From NCBI GenBank assembly GCA_020636255.1, contig JACJYE010000002.1, positions 248,001 to 312,000 on the forward strand: DNA of 64,000 bases, read 5' to 3'. The stretch's first letter is position 1. Each line of letters opens with the position of its first letter. The notes below the pieces were generated by a model. The model did not search any database, was not told where the DNA came from, and saw only the letters and a list, made by a program, of their open reading frames with translations. This DNA is from Lewinellaceae bacterium (lineage in GTDB: Bacteria > Bacteroidota > Bacteroidia > Chitinophagales > Saprospiraceae). This document shows positions 43,393 to 52,530 of the stretch, in pieces. The position numbers and the translations under genes are program-made.

Positions 43393-43746
43393 TTAGAAAA
43401 TAAGCCCTCCCTCGCGGGCGCCATCGGCAAGGGCTTTCACCCTGCCATGATACAGATAGCCGCCACGGTCAAAAACGACGGACTCTATGTTTTCAGCCTT
43501 GGCCCGTTCGGCAATAAGCTTGCCTACAGCATGGGCTTTTTCAACCGGCTTTACGTTTTCCGGCATGCCGGCTTCGCGCGACGAAGCGGAGGCCAGGGTA
43601 TGGCCCTGCACATCATCGATCACCTGGCAATAGATTTCCCGGTTGCTGCGAAAGATGCTAAGGCGCGGGCGCACGGCCGTTCCTTTTATCTTGGTACGGA
43701 TACGCCAGCGGATCTTTTGACGCTTTGTTTCTTTAGTTGACTTCAT
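43393..43746 (-). CDS. rplR: 50S ribosomal protein L18
   Basis: A 117-residue 5S-rRNA-binding protein: RPRLSIFRSNREIYCQVIDD and the C-terminal FDRGGYLYHGRVKALADGAR. It lies between rplF and rpsE. Confidence 0.96.
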   Translation of the reverse strand: MKSTKETKRQKIRWRIRTKIKGTAVRPRLSIFRSNREIYCQVIDDVQGHTLASASSREAGMPENVKPVEKAHAVGKLIAERAKAENIESVVFDRGGYLYHGRVKALADGAREGGLIF

Positions 43747-43851
43747 TGTCTTTTCATTTTGCTTTAGTGAAGGGGCGATTTTCCCAACCCAAAGCGCAGC
43801 TTAACATATAGTCGATATAGAGCATAAAGGCCTTGACAGGCCGTGGTTTTC

Positions 43852-44406
43852 TTATTTACCGGCAGTCTTACCAGCTTTGCGGCGGATCTGCTCGTTGGCA
43901 TAGCGCACACCTTTACCTTTGTAGGGTTCCGGTTTGCGGAAGGAGCGGATCTTTGCGGCTATCTGGCCGAGCAGCTGCTTGTCGAAAGATTCCAGGCGGA
44001 TGTAAGGGTTTTTACCCTTCTCCATAGCTGTCGTCACTTTCACCTCATCGGGCAGTACGAAGAGGATCGGGTGGGAATACCCCAGGGTCAGTTCGAGCAT
44101 CTGGCCAGTATTGGTAACGCGGTAACCGACACCCACCAGTTCGAGCTCCTTGACGAAGCCTTCGGACACCCCAACGACCATATTGTTGATCAGGGCCCGA
44201 TACAGGCCGTGCATGGCGCGATGGCGCTGCTGGTCAGTCGGGCGCTTCAGCGTCAGCTCACCATCTTCTATCTCGACCGTAAGGTCAGGGTCTATCTGCT
44301 GTTGCAGTTCGCCTTTCGGCCCCTTAACCGTAACGAGGTTCCCCTTGCTGAGGTTGATCTCAACTCCTTTGGGCAAACTGATCGGAGCTTTTCCTATCCT
44401 TGACAT
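43852..44406 (-). CDS. rplF: 50S ribosomal protein L6
   Basis: A 184-residue protein with two L6 repeats: MSRIGKAPISLPKGVEINLS, HGLYRALINNMVVGVSEGFV and the conserved C-terminal RKPEPYKGKGVRYANEQIRR. ATG 44406 is used; the longer frame adds non-family residues. Confidence 0.97.
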   Translation of the reverse strand: MSRIGKAPISLPKGVEINLSKGNLVTVKGPKGELQQQIDPDLTVEIEDGELTLKRPTDQQRHRAMHGLYRALINNMVVGVSEGFVKELELVGVGYRVTNTGQMLELTLGYSHPILFVLPDEVKVTTAMEKGKNPYIRLESFDKQLLGQIAAKIRSFRKPEPYKGKGVRYANEQIRRKAGKTAGK

Positions 44407-44486
44407 TTTAAAGCAGGGTTTTTTGATCCTGGGGCATTCCGGAGGCGAAGCCCCCATGGCCCGGGAAATCAATTTTTGTTTAACTA

Positions 44487-44894
44487 TTAATAAACGTAGC
44501 AGAGGACCTCTCCGCCCACATTCTGTTCGCGGGCCTGCTTGTCGGTCATTACTCCTCTGGAAGTAGACACGATACAGACACCCAGGCCGTTGATCACACG
44601 GGGAATATCGGTGGCTTTGGTGTAGTGCCGCAACCCGGGCTTACTGATACGGCCCAGTTCGCGGATCACCGGGCGGCGGGTCTGCGGGTCGTACTTCAGG
44701 GCGATGCGGATCAGGCCCTGTCCGTGGCCGTCGCTTTCCTCGAACTTGTATTTGAGGATGAATCCCTGCTCATAGAGGATCTCCGTGATGTTCTTTTTCA
44801 GCTTGGAAGCAGGAATTTCAACGGTGCGATGCCCAGCCTGCTGTGCATTGCGAATTCGCGTCAGATAATCTGCTATTGGATCTGTAACTGCCAT
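44487..44894 (-). CDS. rpsH: 30S ribosomal protein S8
   Basis: A 135-residue central-domain protein: DPIADYLTRIRNAQQAGHRT and the hallmark VCIVSTSRGVMTDKQAREQN near the C-terminus. S8 often represses the spc operon. Confidence 0.97.
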   Translation of the reverse strand: MAVTDPIADYLTRIRNAQQAGHRTVEIPASKLKKNITEILYEQGFILKYKFEESDGHGQGLIRIALKYDPQTRRPVIRELGRISKPGLRHYTKATDIPRVINGLGVCIVSTSRGVMTDKQAREQNVGGEVLCYVY

Positions 44895-44969
44895 TTGACT
44901 TAATATTAAGGATGCCCGGGGCTGTATAATGTGGCCCTCAGGCGCGATAATGTTGACTTGAACGATTGC

Positions 44970-45239
44970 TTACCAGCTCGCTTTCGTGATGCCGGGGATC
45001 TTACCATCCAGCGCCATTTCGCGGAACTTCACCCTGCAAAGGCCGAACTGCCGCATATACCCTTTGGGGCGGCCGGTGAGCTTGCAGCGGTTATGCAGGC
45101 GGATCGGGTTGGAGTTCAGGGGCAGCTTGTCCAGCTCATCCCAACGGCCCTCTTCTTTCAACGCCTTGCGCAGTGCCGCATATTTGGCAACCATCTTCTC
45201 CCGTTTCCGTTCGCGTGCAATGATTGATTTCTTAGCCAT
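44970..45239 (-). CDS. rpsN: 30S ribosomal protein S14, zinc-free type
   Basis: An 89-residue long form: KKSIIARERKREKMVAKYAA and RCKLTGRPKGYMRQFGLCRV. It keeps only two of the four zinc Cys, as in the C-minus class. Confidence 0.97.
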   Translation of the reverse strand: MAKKSIIARERKREKMVAKYAALRKALKEEGRWDELDKLPLNSNPIRLHNRCKLTGRPKGYMRQFGLCRVKFREMALDGKIPGITKASW

Positions 45240-45268
45240 TATTTCAGGTATTGCTAATGTTGAAAATA

Positions 45269-45829
45269 TTAATTGCGTTGGTTCTTGAAGGGCATGCCCA
45301 TCATCTTCAGCAGGGCCAGGGCCTCTGCATCCGTCTTCGCCGTCGTAACGAAAGTGATGTCCATACCGGTGATACGGGACACCTTGTCGATGTCGATCTC
45401 CGGGAAGATGATCTGTTCCGTGATCCCCATCGAGTAGTTGCCGCGGCCGTCGAAGCTCTTGTCGTTTACGCCGCGAAAGTCGCGAACGCGAGGCAGAGCG
45501 ACCGTAATGAGGCGGTCGAGGAATTCGAACATCTGGATATCGCGAAGGGTCACGCGAACGCCGATCGTCATGCCTTCCCGCAGTTTGAAGTTAGACACAG
45601 ACTTTTTGGCGCGGGTGGGTACGGCACGCTGGCCGGTAATGATGGAGACTTCCTCCAGAGCATTTTCCACCAACTTTTTATCCTGGGTAGCGTCACCTAC
45701 GCCCTGGTTGATGCATATCTTGGTCAGGCGGGGCACCTCCATGATAGAGCCGTACTGAAACTGCTCCATCAGGGCCGGTACGACCTCTTCGCGGTACTTC
45801 TTCTTGAGTCTGGGTAAATAGCTCATCAC
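45269..45829 (-). CDS. rplE: 50S ribosomal protein L5
   Basis: A 186-residue 5S-rRNA contact protein: VPRLTKICINQGVGDATQDK, ITGQRAVPTRAKKSVSNFKL and MGITEQIIFPEIDIDKVSRI. The start overlaps the rplX stop by 4 bases, which suggests translational coupling. Confidence 0.97.
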   Translation of the reverse strand: MMSYLPRLKKKYREEVVPALMEQFQYGSIMEVPRLTKICINQGVGDATQDKKLVENALEEVSIITGQRAVPTRAKKSVSNFKLREGMTIGVRVTLRDIQMFEFLDRLITVALPRVRDFRGVNDKSFDGRGNYSMGITEQIIFPEIDIDKVSRITGMDITFVTTAKTDAEALALLKMMGMPFKNQRN

Positions 45830-46179
45830 TTAATAATTTCGCCGGATTTTTTAGAATAACGTACAATCTTGCCATCCACTTCTTTCCTGCCGACCCGGGT
45901 GGGTTCGCCGGTTTTGGGGTCCACCACCATCAGGTTGGAGATGTGGATAGGGGCCGGCACCTCGTTGATGCCACCGGGGCTATCCTGGGTAGGCTTGTTG
46001 TGTTTTTTCACCATATTGACCTCGTCGACGATGACGCGGTTCTTATCGGGGAACACTTCCAGCACCTCACGCACCTTATCGCGGTCTTTGTAAGCGCCGG
46101 CGATAACCACCACTTTGTCTCCCTTTTTGATCTTCAGCTTCGGGGTGAACCGTTGAGGCTGATTGACTTTCTTTTTCAT
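45826..46179 (-). CDS. rplX: 50S ribosomal protein L24
   Basis: A 117-residue assembly initiator with the KOW motif KIKKGDKVVVIAGAYKDRDK and VNMVKKHNKPTQDSPGGINE. It is coupled to rplE by a 4-base overlap. Confidence 0.97.
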   Translation of the reverse strand: MKKKVNQPQRFTPKLKIKKGDKVVVIAGAYKDRDKVREVLEVFPDKNRVIVDEVNMVKKHNKPTQDSPGGINEVPAPIHISNLMVVDPKTGEPTRVGRKEVDGKIVRYSKKSGEIIK

Positions 46180-46229
46180 TATATATCGAATTATAGCTCT
46201 TCGAAAATTAGGTGAACGCGGCAGGCGGC

Positions 46230-46595
46230 TTAGAGCACTTCCGGGGCCAGGGAGACGATACGCATGTAGTCTCTTTCCCGCAGTTCGCGGGCAACGGGCC
46301 CGAAGATACGGGTACCTCTCGGTTCATCGGCATTATTGAGCAGCACGACGGCGTTGTCGTCGAAGCGGATGTAGGATCCATCCCGGCGGCGCACTTCTTT
46401 TTTGGTACGCACCACGACGGCTTTGGAAACGCTGCCTTTTTTTATACCTCCCGGGCTAGCTTCCTTCACACTAACCACGATCTTGTCACCGATGGAGGCG
46501 TAGCGGCGCTTAGAACCTCCCAAAACGCGGATGCAGAGCACTTCTTTAGCCCCGCTGTTATCCGCCACCCTTAACCTGCTCTCTTGCTGTATCAT
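46230..46595 (-). CDS. rplN: 50S ribosomal protein L14
   Basis: A 121-residue protein: MIQQESRLRVADNSGAKEVL, RDGSYIRFDDNAVVLLNNAD and GTRIFGPVARELRERDYMRI. It is first in the spc part of the cluster. Confidence 0.97.
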   Translation of the reverse strand: MIQQESRLRVADNSGAKEVLCIRVLGGSKRRYASIGDKIVVSVKEASPGGIKKGSVSKAVVVRTKKEVRRRDGSYIRFDDNAVVLLNNADEPRGTRIFGPVARELRERDYMRIVSLAPEVL

Positions 46596-46673
46596 TGTAC
46601 TAAGGTTTAAAAGTTGTTTTGGTTTGAGGCCCTGGCCGTGGTATGATACGGCACCTCAAACGCAGCAATCAAA

Positions 46674-46931
46674 TTATTTTGCCCGTTCGACGATCTCTAC
46701 GAGCCTCCACCGCTTCAGTTTGCTCAACGGGCGGGTCTCCATGATACGCACCATATCGCCGATGTTGCAATCGTTGTTCTCATCATGGGCGATAAACTTC
46801 TTGCTCTTTTTCACGAACTTCCCGTAGATCGGGTGGCGAAGCCTACGTTCCACCAGAACAGCAATGGTTTTGTCCATTTTGTTGCTCGTGACCACACCAA
46901 CGCGCTGTTTTCTAAGATTTCTGTCTGTCAT
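46674..46931 (-). CDS. rpsQ: 30S ribosomal protein S17
   Basis: An 85-residue OB-fold protein: KQRVGVVTSNKMDKTIAVLV and DMVRIMETRPLSKLKRWRLV. It is the last gene of the S10 part. Confidence 0.96.
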   Translation of the reverse strand: MTDRNLRKQRVGVVTSNKMDKTIAVLVERRLRHPIYGKFVKKSKKFIAHDENNDCNIGDMVRIMETRPLSKLKRWRLVEIVERAK

Positions 46932-46974
46932 GGTTAAAATATGCGGTTGTTAAGAACCTGACGTTAATAGTATT

Positions 46975-47235
46975 TTACTTGCGGCGCCTTCTGGCCCTGA
47001 TCTTACTGCGGTTAGCCAGCTCTTCGGCCGTCATTTTAGCCAGTTGGCGGCGGCGTGCTTCAGCCTTCAGGCGTGCGATGTCGCGGCGTGCTTCCCGCAG
47101 GACGAGCGGGTTATCCAGGCCTTTGATCGCATGGTCGAAGCGCAATTTCTGGTATTGGGTTTCCAGGCTCTGCACCTCGTTGGCCAGGTCGGCATCGGAA
47201 TACTCCTGGAGTTCCAAATATTTCTTTGTTGCCAT
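46975..47235 (-). CDS. rpmC: 50S ribosomal protein L29
   Basis: An 86-residue two-helix protein: YSDADLANEVQSLETQYQKL and LVLREARRDIARLKAEARRR, with a C-terminal basic extension (SKIRARRRRK) beyond the usual length of about 65. It sits at the tunnel exit. Confidence 0.93.
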   Translation of the reverse strand: MATKKYLELQEYSDADLANEVQSLETQYQKLRFDHAIKGLDNPLVLREARRDIARLKAEARRRQLAKMTAEELANRSKIRARRRRK

Positions 47236-47268
47236 CGTATATATAGGTTAAAAAGACGATCAAATGAG

Positions 47269-47688
47269 TTATTCGGCGTAGTCGTGGCGAACGACGAACT
47301 TGGTCAGCACGGGCAGCTTCTGGGCGGCCAGGCGCAATGCCTCCTGAGCCGTTTCGAGGGGCACGCCATCGATCTCGAACATCATCCGGCCCGGCTTGAC
47401 CAGGGCTACCCAATGGTCGAGAGCACCTTTACCTTTACCCATCCGCACTTCCTGGGGCTTAGCCGTGATCGGCTTGTCGGGGAATATCCGGATCCAGACT
47501 TTACCTTCCCGTTTCATGTAGCGCGTCATGGCAATACGCGCTGCCTCGATCTGACGGTTCGTCAGGCGGCCAGCCGTTGTAGCCTTTAAGCCGAAAGAAC
47601 CGAAATCAATGCTGCTTCCTTTGTAGGCCAGGCCTGTATTGCGGCCTTTCTGCTGCTTCCGGTATTTTGTTCTTTTTGGCTGTAACAT
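47269..47688 (-). CDS. rplP: 50S ribosomal protein L16
   Basis: A 139-residue protein near the A site: MLQPKRTKYRKQQKGRNTGL, RKWRIFPDKP-like VWIRIFPDKPITAKPQEVRM and LFEIDG-type MMFEIDGVPLETAQEALRLA. It follows rpsC by 95 bp. Confidence 0.97.
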   Translation of the reverse strand: MLQPKRTKYRKQQKGRNTGLAYKGSSIDFGSFGLKATTAGRLTNRQIEAARIAMTRYMKREGKVWIRIFPDKPITAKPQEVRMGKGKGALDHWVALVKPGRMMFEIDGVPLETAQEALRLAAQKLPVLTKFVVRHDYAE

Positions 47689-47783
47689 TTCTGTATATTT
47701 ATACGTCTGAAGTCAATAAAATAGCCCTTTCCAGGCCCCTTTGAAAAAAGCTTGGCAAAGGTACGGCAATTTTCTTAGATATT

Positions 47784-48566
47784 CTAGCCCCGGCGCTGAT
47801 TTCTTCCACCCTCGCCTCTGCCTCTGCGGCCTCCGCCACGGCGGTCGCCGCGGTCGCCACCACGATCGCCACGCTCACCGCGGTCGCTGCCGGAAGGGCG
47901 CTTGGCTTCCTTCAGCCCGATATGCGGAGAGAGGTCGCGTTTGCCGAGCACTTCGCCCTTGCAGATCCACACCTTGATGCCAATCTTACCATAGACCGTC
48001 TGGGCTTCTTTCAGCGAGTAGTCGATGTCCGCACGGAAAGTATGCAGGGGCGTACGGCCTTCCTTATACTCTTCGCGACGGGCCATATCCGAGCCGTTAA
48101 GGCGGCCGGAGATCCGCACTTTGATGCCTTCGGCACCGGTGCGCATAGTCGACTGGATGGCCATTTTGATAGCACGCCGGTAGTTGATACGCGCTTCGAG
48201 TTGTTTGGCAATGGATTCGGCGACGATGCTCGCGTCCAGTTCAGGCTTACGGATCTCGATGATATTGATCTGTATGTCTTTGCCCGTCAGTTTCTTGAGC
48301 TCTTCGCGAATGCGGTCCACTTCAGTACCGCCCTTCCCGATGATGATACCCGGGCGGGAGGTGTGAATCGTAACGGTGATGCGCTTAAGCGTACGCTCGA
48401 TGACGATGCGGGCGATACCGCCTTTTGCCACGCGGGCGTTGAGGTAGGTACGGATGTTCTCGTCCTCCACGACTTTCTCGGCGAAGTCTTTACCGCCGAA
48501 CCAGTTGGAGTCCCAACCCCGGATGATACCTAAGCGATTACCAATTGGATTTGTCTTTTGGCCCAT
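47784..48566 (-). CDS. rpsC: 30S ribosomal protein S3 with RGG-type tail
   Basis: A 260-residue protein: KH domain (RPGIIIGKGGTEVDRIREEL) and C-terminal S3 domain (GIKVRISGRLNGSDMARREE, KVWICKGEVLGKRDLSPHIG). Residues about 228-260 form a low-complexity Gly/Arg/Asp tail (GERGDRGGDRGDRRGGGRR) not found in E. coli S3. It could bind RNA at the mRNA entry site. Confidence 0.97.
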   Translation of the reverse strand: MGQKTNPIGNRLGIIRGWDSNWFGGKDFAEKVVEDENIRTYLNARVAKGGIARIVIERTLKRITVTIHTSRPGIIIGKGGTEVDRIREELKKLTGKDIQINIIEIRKPELDASIVAESIAKQLEARINYRRAIKMAIQSTMRTGAEGIKVRISGRLNGSDMARREEYKEGRTPLHTFRADIDYSLKEAQTVYGKIGIKVWICKGEVLGKRDLSPHIGLKEAKRPSGSDRGERGDRGGDRGDRRGGGRRGRGEGGRNQRRG

Positions 48567-48596
48567 ATCTATGGTATTACAAATTAATATTTCTGC

Positions 48597-49022
48597 TTAT
48601 TCAGCTGTTTCGTCTTCTACCTCTTCCACTTCTACGGCATCATCGATGGCGGTTTGCCGGATGTTGTCAGGCAGCGCAACCTTGTTCTCCACGATCACGG
48701 TGACGTGGTTGGTCCGCTTGCGGATGCGGTGGGCCCTGCCATGGGGCGCCGGGCGAAAACGCTTCAGCATAGTGCCTTCGTCAGCGAAGATGGTTTTGAT
48801 ATAGAGGTCGTAGTCATCTGCATTTTCCATGCCACCCAGTTTGTGTTCCCAGTTGGCAATAGCGGAAACGACCAGCTTCTCCAGCCACACGGCAGCTTCC
48901 TTCTTCGTGAAACGAAGGATGTCCAGTGCATCTTCGACATTTTTGCCGCGGATGATATCAACGACCATGCGCATTTTGCGGGCCGACATCGGGACATTTC
49001 TGAGCCTAGCTACTGCTTCCAT
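48597..49022 (-). CDS. rplV: 50S ribosomal protein L22
   Basis: A 141-residue tunnel protein: MEAVARLRNVPMSARKMRMV, WLEKLVVSAIANWEHKLGG and FRPAPHGRAHRIRKRTNHVT, ending in an acidic tail. ATG 49022 is preferred; the open frame has 11 further codons. Confidence 0.96.
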   Translation of the reverse strand: MEAVARLRNVPMSARKMRMVVDIIRGKNVEDALDILRFTKKEAAVWLEKLVVSAIANWEHKLGGMENADDYDLYIKTIFADEGTMLKRFRPAPHGRAHRIRKRTNHVTVIVENKVALPDNIRQTAIDDAVEVEEVEDETAE

Positions 49023-49081
49023 TATTTTAAGTTTACAATTACCTGTTATCCGCAATTAGTTATTTATTGTTCACCAACTAC

Positions 49082-49116
49082 TAACGAATAACGAATAACG
49101 AATAACGAATAACGAA
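49082..49116. repeat. 7-bp tandem repeat TAACGAA, five units, inside the S10 cluster
   Basis: Five perfect units lie in the 98-bp spacer between rpsS and rplV, a place where intergenic gaps are normally short. No coding sequence is present. Confidence 0.9.
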
Positions 49117-49120
49117 ATAA

Positions 49121-49390
49121 TTACTTCTTCCGGTTGCCGGAGTGGCCTCTGAAGTTGCGCGTAGGCGCGAACTCACCCAGTTTGTGGCCAACCATGTTTT
49201 CCGTGACGAACACAGGCACGAAGGTCTTACCGTTGTGAACGGCGATGGTCTCCCCTACCATATCGGGGATGATCATCGAAGCGCGGGACCAGGTCTTGAT
49301 CACTGCTTTTTTGTTGGATTCCTTCGCCTTTTCCACTTTTGCCATCAATTTGTGGAAAACGTAGGGGCCTTTCTTGATTGATCTAGCCAT
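49121..49390 (-). CDS. rpsS: 30S ribosomal protein S19
   Basis: An 89-residue head protein: MARSIKKGPYVFHKLMAKVE, IKTWSRASMIIPDMVGETIA and GHKLGEFAPTRNFRGHSGNR. It is followed by the tandem repeat before rplV. Confidence 0.97.
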   Translation of the reverse strand: MARSIKKGPYVFHKLMAKVEKAKESNKKAVIKTWSRASMIIPDMVGETIAVHNGKTFVPVFVTENMVGHKLGEFAPTRNFRGHSGNRKK

Positions 49391-49424
49391 GTTTGCAACT
49401 GCTTTTTATTAAGCGGCGCGAAGC

Positions 49425-50264
49425 TTAACGCCTCTTGCCCGACTTTCTTCTGGAAATAATGAGCTTGTTGGAATGCTTCTTCGGCTTACGCGTTTTGGCG
49501 CCTTTGGCCATCTGGCCGTTGCGCGAACGCGGGTGTCCGCCTGAAGCCTTTCCTTCGCCGCCACCCATGGGGTGGTCGACCGGGTTCATAGCGACGCCGC
49601 GCACGCGGGGGCGGCGGCCCAGCCAGCGGCTACGGCCAGCTTTACCGACAACCTGCAGGCCGTGGTCGGGGTTAGAGACCGAGCCGATGGTCGCCTTGCA
49701 GGTGGAGAGTATCCGGCGCACTTCACCGGAGGGCATTTTCACTACGACGTACTTGCCACCTTCGCGGCCCATCAGGGTCATTGAGGTGCCGGCGCTGCGC
49801 GCCATTGATGCACCGCGGCCCGGCTGCAGTTCTACAGCGTGGATGGATGCCCCGAGGGGAATATCCTTCAGATACATCGTATGGCCTACCGTAGGCGTGG
49901 CCGTTTCGCCTGACATGATCTGCTGGCCTACTTTCAGGCCGTCGGGGGCCAGGATGTAGCGCTTTTCACCGTCCTGGTATTCCACCAGTGCGATATAGGC
50001 CGTGCGGTTCGGGTCGTACTCGATGGTCTGTACCGTTGCCGGCATACCGTCCTTATCGCGGCGGAAGTCAATAACGCGGTAACGGCGCTTGTGGCCGCCG
50101 CCGCGCTGGCGTACGGTGCGGTGGCCTTCGTTGTTGCGGCCGCCGCTTTTCTTCAGGGGAGCCAACAGGCTCTTTTCCGGCTTATCGGTAGTAAGCTCGG
50201 TGAAGGCATTGCCTATCCTGTAACGCGTACCCGGTGTGATCGGGTTGAATTTCTTAACAGGCAT
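49425..50264 (-). CDS. rplB: 50S ribosomal protein L2
   Basis: A 279-residue peptidyl-transferase-region protein: RNNEGHRTVRQRGGGHKRRY, VVGKAGRSRWLGRRPRVRGV and AMNPVDHPMGGGEGKASGGH, which holds the conserved His. It lies between rplW and rpsS. Confidence 0.98.
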   Translation of the reverse strand: MPVKKFNPITPGTRYRIGNAFTELTTDKPEKSLLAPLKKSGGRNNEGHRTVRQRGGGHKRRYRVIDFRRDKDGMPATVQTIEYDPNRTAYIALVEYQDGEKRYILAPDGLKVGQQIMSGETATPTVGHTMYLKDIPLGASIHAVELQPGRGASMARSAGTSMTLMGREGGKYVVVKMPSGEVRRILSTCKATIGSVSNPDHGLQVVGKAGRSRWLGRRPRVRGVAMNPVDHPMGGGEGKASGGHPRSRNGQMAKGAKTRKPKKHSNKLIISRRKSGKRR

Positions 50265-50333
50265 GGAACACTGTTTTGGCCTCAGAGATAACTGCCGGCG
50301 GAGATATCCCGGCTTTGCCCCTGAGCGCTGTTA

Positions 50334-50630
50334 TTAAATATCTCCGAAGAAATCTATTTCTTCCCCTGCTATCAGGGTAACGACTGCTTTTTTGAACGCA
50401 GGCTTCCGGCCGCGGATCAGGCCCGAGCGGGTCGAGCGGTTCTTTTCCTTGCCCGGCATGACCAGGGTGTTGACAGACTCGACGGTCACCTGGTACATGG
50501 CCTCTACCGCCTTTCTGATCTCGATCTTGTTGGCGCCTTTGTTCACGACGAAGCTGTACTGGTTGCGCTTATCCGAAAGCATTTCTGCCTTTTCGGTGAT
50601 CAGCGGCTTTATGAGAATCGTCTTTGCCAT
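50334..50630 (-). CDS. rplW: 50S ribosomal protein L23
   Basis: A 98-residue tunnel-exit protein and SRP/trigger-factor docking site: LIKPLITEKAEMLSDKRNQY and VEAMYQVTVESVNTLVMPGK. Start MAKTILIK at 50630; an ATG three codons earlier is less likely. Confidence 0.96.
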   Translation of the reverse strand: MAKTILIKPLITEKAEMLSDKRNQYSFVVNKGANKIEIRKAVEAMYQVTVESVNTLVMPGKEKNRSTRSGLIRGRKPAFKKAVVTLIAGEEIDFFGDI

Positions 50631-50674
50631 GGTTAGCACAATTGTCGGAAGGTAACCCCTTTGGGGAAAGCCTT

Positions 50675-51307
50675 CTATGAGTTAGCAAATGTTTCTTTGA
50701 TCTTATCGACGGCATCTTCCGCGATCACCAGGGCGTTGGTGTTCAGGATGGTGTAGGTATCCAGGTCATTGGCGCGGATCACGTTACACTTCTGAACGTT
50801 GCGGCTGGAGAGGTAGACCTCTTTCTCGAAATCAGCGGTAACGAGAGCGACCTTTTTACCCCTCAGTTGCAGGGCGTTGATAATATCGACGAAAGCTTTC
50901 GTTTTAGGGGCATCAAAGTGGAACCCTTCGAGTATCATGATCTCGCCGGAAGCGGCTTTTGACGAAAGCGCTGATTTTCGGGCCAGTCGGCGCACTTTTT
51001 TGTTCAGCTTGAAGCCGTAATCGCGGGGGCGGGGGCCAAATACACGGCCACCGCCGCGGAACAGCGGGTTGTTGATGTCGCCGAAGCGCGCGGTACCGGT
51101 GCCCTTTTGGCGCTTAAGCTTGCGCGTCGACCCCGACACTTCGCTTCTTTCCTTGGCTTTGTGCGTGCCCTGCCGCTTATTGGCCAGGTGTTGCTTAACT
51201 GCCAGGTAAACGACATGATCGTTCGGCTCGATGCCAAAGATGTCATCCGGGAGGTCTACTTGCCTGCCCGTCTTCTGGCCCTGAATATTTAAAACTTCCA
51301 GTTTCAT
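50675..51307 (-). CDS. rplD: 50S ribosomal protein L4
   Basis: A 210-residue protein with the tunnel loop region TRKLKRQKGTGTARFGDINN and PLFRGGGRVFGPRPRDYGFK. In many bacteria L4 represses the S10 operon; no classical leader was identified here. Confidence 0.97.
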   Translation of the reverse strand: MKLEVLNIQGQKTGRQVDLPDDIFGIEPNDHVVYLAVKQHLANKRQGTHKAKERSEVSGSTRKLKRQKGTGTARFGDINNPLFRGGGRVFGPRPRDYGFKLNKKVRRLARKSALSSKAASGEIMILEGFHFDAPKTKAFVDIINALQLRGKKVALVTADFEKEVYLSSRNVQKCNVIRANDLDTYTILNTNALVIAEDAVDKIKETFANS

Positions 51308-51375
51308 CGTCTTGTGTGTTTTGGTGCCGCTGCCGGGTAAAAAAGGCCCTCAGCAGCACGTACGCACTAAAGGAA

Positions 51376-51999
51376 TTACTTTTCAAGAATCACATAAGCG
51401 CCCTTATGGCCTGGGATCGCGCCTTTGACAAGGATCAGGTTCTGATCCGGGAAGATCTTGAGGACTTCCAGGTTCTTGACCTTAACGCGGTCGCCACCGG
51501 TACGGCCGGCCATGCGCATCCCCTTGAACACCTTGGAAGGGAAGGAAGAAGCACCGATAGAACCGGGAGCACGCTGCCGGTTGTGCTGGCCGTGGGTAGC
51601 GTCATTGACACCGCTAAAGCCGTGCCGTTTGACGACGCCCTGAAAACCTTTGCCCTTAGTCGTGCCAACTGCGCTTACTTTGTCGCCAACGACGAAAACT
51701 TCCTCTACTTTGAGGATATCGCCGAGCGCTTTTTCCACGATGTTGAAATCGCGGAATTCCGCAACTTTACGCTTGGGGCCTGTCTTTGCTTTGTCGAAAT
51801 GCCCTTGGAGAGGTTTGGATGTGTTTTTGACCTTGGCATCGCCGAAGCCGAGCTGCAGGGCGTTGTAGCCGTCCGTTTCTTCCGATTTCACCTGCGTGAT
51901 CACGCAGGGGCCGGCTTCGATAACGGTACATGCAACGTTGCGCCCGCGGGCGTCGTACATGCTGGTCATTCCAATCTTTTTACCGATTATACCGTTCAT
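51376..51999 (-). CDS. rplC: 50S ribosomal protein L3
   Basis: A 207-residue protein starting MNGIIGKKIGMTSMYDARG, with GTTKGKGFQGVVKRHGFSG and ATHGQHNRQRAPGSIGASSF. An ATG two codons upstream (52005) is also possible. Confidence 0.97.
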   Translation of the reverse strand: MNGIIGKKIGMTSMYDARGRNVACTVIEAGPCVITQVKSEETDGYNALQLGFGDAKVKNTSKPLQGHFDKAKTGPKRKVAEFRDFNIVEKALGDILKVEEVFVVGDKVSAVGTTKGKGFQGVVKRHGFSGVNDATHGQHNRQRAPGSIGASSFPSKVFKGMRMAGRTGGDRVKVKNLEVLKIFPDQNLILVKGAIPGHKGAYVILEK

Positions 52000-52149
52000 C
52001 AGCACATAATTTTGAATACAGGCACTAAGCTATCAGACTTAGGCACCCCGGAGCAGTGTGCGCTCTTCGCCCCTTGAATGAAGGAGCAAGGGTAGCAAAG
52101 ACAAGACGCCCAGTATCCGGCGCCTAATGCCTCGTATGTAATGATTGGT

Positions 52150-52458
52150 TTACGTCAGTTTTACCTGAATGTCAACTCCACTCGGCAGTTCCAGTTTGGA
52201 CAGGGCATCTACTGTCTTCTGGGTGGGAGTGTAAATTTCGATGAGGCGTTTGTGGGTACGCAACTGGAACTGCTCCCGAGATTTCTTGTTGACGTGCGGA
52301 GAACGGAGCACGGTAAAGATATTCTTCTCGGTGGGCAGCGGAATCGGGCCAGTTACTACAGCGCCACTGTTCCTCACCGTTTTTACGATCTTCTCAGTAG
52401 ACTTATCCACCAAGTTGTGATCATACGAACGGAGTTTGATTCTAATCTTCTGATTCAT
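52150..52458 (-). CDS. rpsJ: 30S ribosomal protein S10
   Basis: A 102-residue protein: IRIKLRSYDHNLVDKSTEKI, GPIPLPTEKNIFTVLRSPHV and REQFQLRTHKRLIEIYTPT. It follows fusA directly, with no tuf between, as is usual in Bacteroidota. Confidence 0.98.
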   Translation of the reverse strand: MNQKIRIKLRSYDHNLVDKSTEKIVKTVRNSGAVVTGPIPLPTEKNIFTVLRSPHVNKKSREQFQLRTHKRLIEIYTPTQKTVDALSKLELPSGVDIQVKLT

Positions 52459-52530
52459 GCCTACTATTAAACGTGGTTTGTGAACTGCGATCGCGGCCTG
52501 AGGTTCGAAAGCTCCAGGCCGCTTTCACAT

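Noticed and set aside
49082..49116. Possible CRISPR-like array
   Set aside because: Units are 7 bp without spacers; no cas genes or 25-40 bp repeats anywhere in the window.
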